Source: PHBD01 sp964578535 (lineage in GTDB: Bacteria; Desulfobacterota; Syntrophia; Syntrophales; PHBD01). From it: a stretch of DNA of 34,654 bases. The DNA lies in contig CAZODI010000035.1 in NCBI GenBank assembly GCA_964578535.1, forward strand, positions 1 through 34,654, given 5' to 3'. Positions 31,125 through 34,654 of this stretch are shown here, one piece after another (positions within the stretch are counted from its first letter, which is position 1; every line of letters begins with the position of its first letter). Position numbers and translations under genes: made by a program. The notes under the pieces are model-generated. The model saw only the letters and a list, made by a program, of their open reading frames with translations. It ran no database searches and had not been told where the DNA came from.

Positions 31125-32702
31125 ATGCGCAGACGGAACATCGGATTCGTCGTCCTGGCCGCCCTGTCGATCGCCCTCTTGATTCCGGTATTTTCGACAG
31201 CCCAGAAGAACGGCACCGGGGACTCCCGGGAAACCTGCTACCGATGCCATCCCCAGATCAAATCCCTGAAAGAAGGCTCCAGGCACGCGCCCCTCGCCTG
31301 CGGCACCTGCCACAGCGGCATGAAGGAGCACCTGCAGAATCCCCGCAACAAGCCGGCCGCGCTGGCCATTGACCAGCCCGTCTGCGGCCGCTGCCACACC
31401 GACCAGTTCCAAAGCTTCCGGATGGTCAACTACCAGGCCCAGGCCCGGAAGGAAAAGGGCGTGCCCACCGGCCGCTCCCCCATGCAGGACAAGCTCCTGG
31501 CCCCCCACGGCTTCACGAAGGAGCACAACGAGCCACGGGCGCACATCTTCATGCTGACCGACCAGTTCGTGGTGGACCGCTTCATCGGCGGCCGCTTCCA
31601 GCACAAGAAGGGCTTTGCCGGTATCAACCAGACCGGCCGGGCCTGGGACGTCCTCGTCGACACGGGGCGGGAGCTCCCCGAGACCGCGAAGGCCGGGAAC
31701 GCCACCTGCATCCAGTGCAAGACCTCCGACCACATCCTGACCTGGAAGCACATGGGCGACAAGGATCCGAAAGCGAAGTGGGACCGGGGGTCCGATGTCG
31801 TCGCGATGTCCAAGGCGACCCAGAATCCCATGGGCTGCATCCACTGCCATGACGGCCACGGCGCCGCCCCCCGGGTCATCCGGGACGCCCTCATCGAGGC
31901 GGTCGACAAAGAAGGAGCGCAAACCTTCGCCCGGAACGGGAAGACGGACCTGAAGGTGGTCGATTTCCGGGGCTTCCGGAAGATCGGCGTCCTGGGCAAG
32001 ACCGATTCCCGGATGATGTGCGCCCAGTGCCACGTGGAATACGCCTGCAACGCCGGGTTTGAGTTCGGCACGGGGAAGAGGGTGGGCTATGAGGACCGCC
32101 GAACGAACCACTACCCGATGAAGAACGCGAAGGACATCCTGGCCCACTACAGGAAGGTGAACTTCTACGACTTCCGGCACGCCGTGACGGGTGCCCGGCT
32201 GGTCAAGCTGCAGCACCCGGAGGCGGAGACCTATTGGGGCAGCGTCCACGACCGGGCCGGCGTCCAGTGCCACCAGTGCCACATGCCGAAGGTCAAGGCC
32301 AAGTCGGGAAAGAGCTACACGACCCACGCCGTCGTCCGGCCCATCCATGCGGTCGGGGAGGCCTGCCTGGGCTGCCATCCCCAATCCACGGCGGAAGAGA
32401 AGCGCTACCAGATCGAGACGGTGCAGAATTACACAAAGGGCAAGATGCGGAAGGCCGAGTACTGGCTGGGGAAGCTGATCGACACCTACGAGACGGCCCG
32501 AAGGGCGGGCGTCCCCGAATCAACCCTCGCGCAGGCCAGGGAAAAGCACGAGGAGGCGCACGTCCTCTGGGAATGGTGGACCGCCGAGAACAGCGACGGC
32601 TGGCACAACCCGGAGTTGGCGAGGGAGAGCCTGGCCGCCTCCATCATCGCCTCCCGGCAAGGGGTCGATGTCCTGAACAAGGCCATGAATGGCAAGCGAT
32701 AA
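31125..32702 (+). CDS. Octaheme ammonia-forming cytochrome c nitrite reductase (TvNiR/ONR type)
   Basis: A periplasmic multiheme enzyme predicted to reduce nitrite (and possibly hydroxylamine or sulfite) to ammonium. After a signal peptide (residues 1-26) there are eight heme motifs: CxxCH at 38, 59, 87, 238, 299, 382 and 414, and CIQCK at 195-199 whose Lys199 should be the proximal ligand of the catalytic heme. Hemes 4-8 follow the pentaheme NrfA order, including CAQCHVEY, QHPEAETYW (His364) and CHQCHMP; hemes 1-3 are the extra N-terminal set of octaheme enzymes. Tyr306-Ala-Cys308 matches the Tyr-x-Cys pair that is thioether-linked in Thioalkalivibrio TvNiR. Arg138 in EPRAH is the probable active-site Arg. 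The 525 residues equal the known family size. No nrfH is adjacent, so the electron donor is unknown. Confidence 0.93.
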   Translation: MRRRNIGFVVLAALSIALLIPVFSTAQKNGTGDSRETCYRCHPQIKSLKEGSRHAPLACGTCHSGMKEHLQNPRNKPAALAIDQPVCGRCHTDQFQSFRMVNYQAQARKEKGVPTGRSPMQDKLLAPHGFTKEHNEPRAHIFMLTDQFVVDRFIGGRFQHKKGFAGINQTGRAWDVLVDTGRELPETAKAGNATCIQCKTSDHILTWKHMGDKDPKAKWDRGSDVVAMSKATQNPMGCIHCHDGHGAAPRVIRDALIEAVDKEGAQTFARNGKTDLKVVDFRGFRKIGVLGKTDSRMMCAQCHVEYACNAGFEFGTGKRVGYEDRRTNHYPMKNAKDILAHYRKVNFYDFRHAVTGARLVKLQHPEAETYWGSVHDRAGVQCHQCHMPKVKAKSGKSYTTHAVVRPIHAVGEACLGCHPQSTAEEKRYQIETVQNYTKGKMRKAEYWLGKLIDTYETARRAGVPESTLAQAREKHEEAHVLWEWWTAENSDGWHNPELARESLAASIIASRQGVDVLNKAMNGKR

Positions 32703-32727
32703 GCCGGATCCGGGATCCGGTTTATCG
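32697..32727 (+). other. Stem-loop overlapping the octaheme reductase stop codon
   Basis: Arms 32697-32710 and 32714-32727 (14 nt each) pair at 13 positions, and at all 14 in RNA with one G-U pair, around a CGG loop. The TAA stop is inside the left arm. It has no T-tract and sits 32 nt before the strong terminator. It could protect the transcript end from nucleases. Confidence 0.45.
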
Positions 32728-32759
32728 CTCCCCTCCGGAAACCATAATGCTCACAAGAC

Positions 32760-32786
32760 AAAAGGGGCGCGAGCGCCCCTTTCTTG
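32760..32786. terminator. Bidirectional rho-independent terminator
   Basis: AAAGGGGCGC (32761-32770), loop GA, GCGCCCCTTT (32773-32782), followed by CTT. On the minus strand the stem is followed by TTTTGT. It lies between the convergent octaheme reductase (stop 32702) and acyl-CoA ligase (stop 32805) and should end both transcripts. Confidence 0.85.
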
Positions 32787-32804
32787 GATCCGTGCGATCA
32801 ACGC

Positions 32805-34364
32805 TTACGAGCGGTCTTTCCAGTATGGCTCGCGGAGCACGCGTTTCAGAACTTTTCCCAGAACATTGCGAGGAAAGTCCTCTTCTCGAAATTCCACGCG
32901 ACTTATCCGCTGATACTTTGCCAGCTTCGCATTCGCCCATTCCTTGATCTCTTCCTCCGTGCTCTTCGCTCCCGGTTTCCGGAGCACCAAAGCCAGCGGA
33001 GTTTCCCCCCACTTGTCGTGCGGGATGGCGATAACCGCCACATCTTTAATCTCTTCGTGCTGCTGGAGAACTCCTTCAATATCGACGGCAAAGACATTGA
33101 GGCCGCCGGATACGATCATGTCTCGTTTGCGATCGACGATATACAGGAACCCGTCTTCATCAAGGCGTCCCATGTCGCCGGTACGGATGAAGGTGCGGCC
33201 GCGCTCATCAAGCCAGACCATCTCCGCAGTGGCTTGGGGATTGTTGTGATAGCCCTTCATGAACCAGTGAGAATATCCTGCAATCTCCCCCACTTCGCCT
33301 GCAGGAAGCCCCTTGCCTTCGTCGTCGATGATTCGCACGTCTGCGCCAAACACAGGAATACCGACGGAAGTCGGCTTCTCCAGGATATATTCCGGCAGTA
33401 TGTTTGTGGCTATACCCTCCGTTATTCCGTATGCTTCCGTGAGGATATTGCCGAATTTTTCGATGATCTGCTTTTTCAAAGGGACCGGTAATGTAGCTCC
33501 CGCACAGATCAGCAAGGCAAGGCTGGAAACATCATACTTGTTCAAATCCGGATGGCTGAGGACCGCCTGGAACTGCGTAGGCACCATCATCGCAATTTTT
33601 CCTCGTTCTTTATGAACAACCTCCAGAAATTCACCGGGTGAAAACATGGTCATCATGACCGTTGTCCCGCCGGCGAACATTGTGGGCATGATCGTTCCCC
33701 AGAAGGTGTTGGCAAAGAGCGGCGTCGTTGCAATCATGACCGTTGAAGCGCTGATCACGCCTGCAGATATCGTCATGGAAAGAGCAAACATCGTTCTTGA
33801 CAGGTGTGTATGGATAATGCCCTTCGGTGCTCCGGTGGTTCCGGATGAATAGATAATACATGCCTCGTCATCATCATTCAGCATGACATTCGGCAGGTCT
33901 TCCGATGACGCATCGATAAAAGACTGTAACGATGTGTACCTCTCCTCATCGAACCCTATGGAGATTCGTTTTTCCTTTGGAATCGAGTCAACTTCCAACA
34001 GGGAAAAATCAGCAAGCGGCTTTAAATAGGAATCCGTAAAGAAAAATCTGCACGCCGCATCCTTCACAAGGCAAGCAATCATTTGCGGGGTTAATAATAA
34101 TGAGAGCGGGACAATGACCCCTCCTGCTTTCATGGTTCCGAATAATACAGCGATCGCATCGATGCTGTTGAGACATAGCAAACCGACCTTTTCGCCTTTC
34201 TTGAGGCCGGACTTGACCAGGGAGTTGGCTATCCTGTTGGTGTACTTATTAAATTCCCTCCAGTTTATGCGATGCTCGCCACAGATGAATGCAACACGAT
34301 CGCCCCGGAATTTTGCGTTGAATGAAATACAATCTACGATGTTTAAACTGGGCCTGGTAAACAT
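32805..34364 (-). CDS. Class I adenylate-forming acyl-CoA ligase
   Basis: An AMP-forming ligase that activates a carboxylic acid to its CoA ester. Motifs: SSGTTGAPKG (residues 173-182), EAYGITEG (310-317), the hinge-proximal RTGDMGRLDEDGFLY (~394-408), DRKRDMIVSGGLNVF (~411-425) and the catalytic Lys504 in VLGKVLKR. The ATG at 34364 follows AAGGAGG at 9 nt. Length (519) is usual for the long/medium-chain or aromatic acyl-CoA ligases related to CaiC and FadD13-like proteins; the acid substrate cannot be told. Base composition differs: for example 34081-34140 is about 48% G+C, clearly lower than the neighbouring genes, which suggests a different origin or a genomic boundary. Confidence 0.92.
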   Translation of the reverse strand: MFTRPSLNIVDCISFNAKFRGDRVAFICGEHRINWREFNKYTNRIANSLVKSGLKKGEKVGLLCLNSIDAIAVLFGTMKAGGVIVPLSLLLTPQMIACLVKDAACRFFFTDSYLKPLADFSLLEVDSIPKEKRISIGFDEERYTSLQSFIDASSEDLPNVMLNDDDEACIIYSSGTTGAPKGIIHTHLSRTMFALSMTISAGVISASTVMIATTPLFANTFWGTIMPTMFAGGTTVMMTMFSPGEFLEVVHKERGKIAMMVPTQFQAVLSHPDLNKYDVSSLALLICAGATLPVPLKKQIIEKFGNILTEAYGITEGIATNILPEYILEKPTSVGIPVFGADVRIIDDEGKGLPAGEVGEIAGYSHWFMKGYHNNPQATAEMVWLDERGRTFIRTGDMGRLDEDGFLYIVDRKRDMIVSGGLNVFAVDIEGVLQQHEEIKDVAVIAIPHDKWGETPLALVLRKPGAKSTEEEIKEWANAKLAKYQRISRVEFREEDFPRNVLGKVLKRVLREPYWKDRS

Positions 34365-34554
34365 GATCGATTCCTCCTTCAGTTATTGATGATGATCAAT
34401 ATGACCTGAGACGAATAAACCACTTCCTCCTGACGATATAAGTTGATCTTTATCGGACCGTCCGACTGAATCATGACGGCAAAGGCTTTCTTTAGCGATG
34501 GGATAGAATGGATTCAGGAAAAGCACGCTGAGATAAAAATTGTTTTTTATCAGC

Positions 34555-34654
34555 ATGTTCGAAGACATCCTACAGGCATCCGCATGGTTTGGAGCAGTGG
34601 ATGGATTGCGGAAACCGCTTCTGGCGATTGAGGAGATCAAACGTGGAGAAGAAA
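34555..34654 (+). CDS. Possible start of a gene running off the right edge (unknown)
   Basis: ATG at 34555 opens a frame that stays open to the window end (33 codons), beginning MFEDILQASAWFGAVDGL. The sequence reads like normal protein, but there is no ribosome site before it and no family can be named from so little. A short overlapping frame from ~34472 (MTAKAFFSDGIEW) ends at a stop inside. The remainder of the gap, 34365-34554, is AT-rich and shows only the ribosome site of the acyl-CoA ligase (34373-34379 on the minus strand). Confidence 0.25.
   Translation, partial: MFEDILQASAWFGAVDGLRKPLLAIEEIKRGEE

Noticed and set aside
31125..32702. Hydroxylamine oxidoreductase (HAO) identity for the octaheme protein
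   Set aside because: HAO-type proteins lack the CxxCK heme and have a different motif order; here CIQCK is fourth and the rest follows NrfA/TvNiR.
34383..34640. Minus-strand frame of 85 codons beginning at TTG 34640
   Set aside because: No ribosome site, no family similarity, and mixed low-quality sequence; probably non-coding.
1..34654. CRISPR arrays, insertion sequences, tRNA or rRNA genes
   Set aside because: No regularly spaced direct repeats, transposase-like proteins or recognisable RNA genes were seen by eye; short RNAs could still be missed.

Overview
The window is G+C-rich chromosomal DNA from an anaerobic Gram-negative bacterium. Its gene set best fits a Desulfobacterota (former Deltaproteobacteria, Syntrophia-like) genome: large PAS-rich hybrid histidine kinases, a Tat-exported aldo/keto reductase with two 4Fe-4S motifs, a DUF6599 protein, an octaheme ammonia-forming nitrite reductase, bacterioferritin and several acyl-CoA ligases. 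This placement is inference; no rRNA or tRNA is present to test it. Apart from bacterioferritin, the nitrite reductase and a doubtful fragment at the right edge, every gene lies on the minus strand.

Left part (1-5.2 kb): a tripartite tricarboxylate transporter (tctC-tctB-tctA, the last cut by the window edge) follows a cysteine hydrolase. The hydrolase is divergent from a bacterioferritin gene whose leader can form alternative hairpins. Then come a PaaI-type thioesterase, a small exported protein with a charged tail, and a DUF6544 membrane-anchored protein.

Middle left (5.2-12.6 kb): a soluble PAS-PAS hybrid kinase; a tight operon of MmgE/PrpD, NTF2-like and GyrI-like proteins; an acyltransferase-3 membrane protein; a YjdF-like membrane protein; a flavodoxin-fold NAD(P)H oxidoreductase; and a 301-nt gap with interlocked inverted repeats.

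Centre (12.6-21.5 kb): a four-gene operon with overlapping or closely spaced genes. It runs aldo/keto reductase, DUF6599 protein, a six-PAS hybrid kinase, then a five-PAS hybrid kinase. The two kinases are tandem paralogues with near-duplicate catalytic cores, and both use non-ATG starts that overlap the preceding stop codon.

Middle right (21.5-28.3 kb): unknown exported proteins, CreA coupled to an ATC-hydrolase-family protein, a translationally coupled pair made of a small Cys-containing protein and a putative caspase-fold protein, another exported unknown, an EcsC-family protein and a long-chain acyl-CoA ligase.

Right part (28.4-34.65 kb): an AbiE-type toxin-antitoxin locus with the toxin flanked by two unlike AbiEi proteins, each preceded by its own inverted repeat. 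Divergent from it is an octaheme nitrite reductase, closed by a bidirectional terminator against a second, visibly AT-richer acyl-CoA ligase. The final ~290 nt hold no convincing complete gene.
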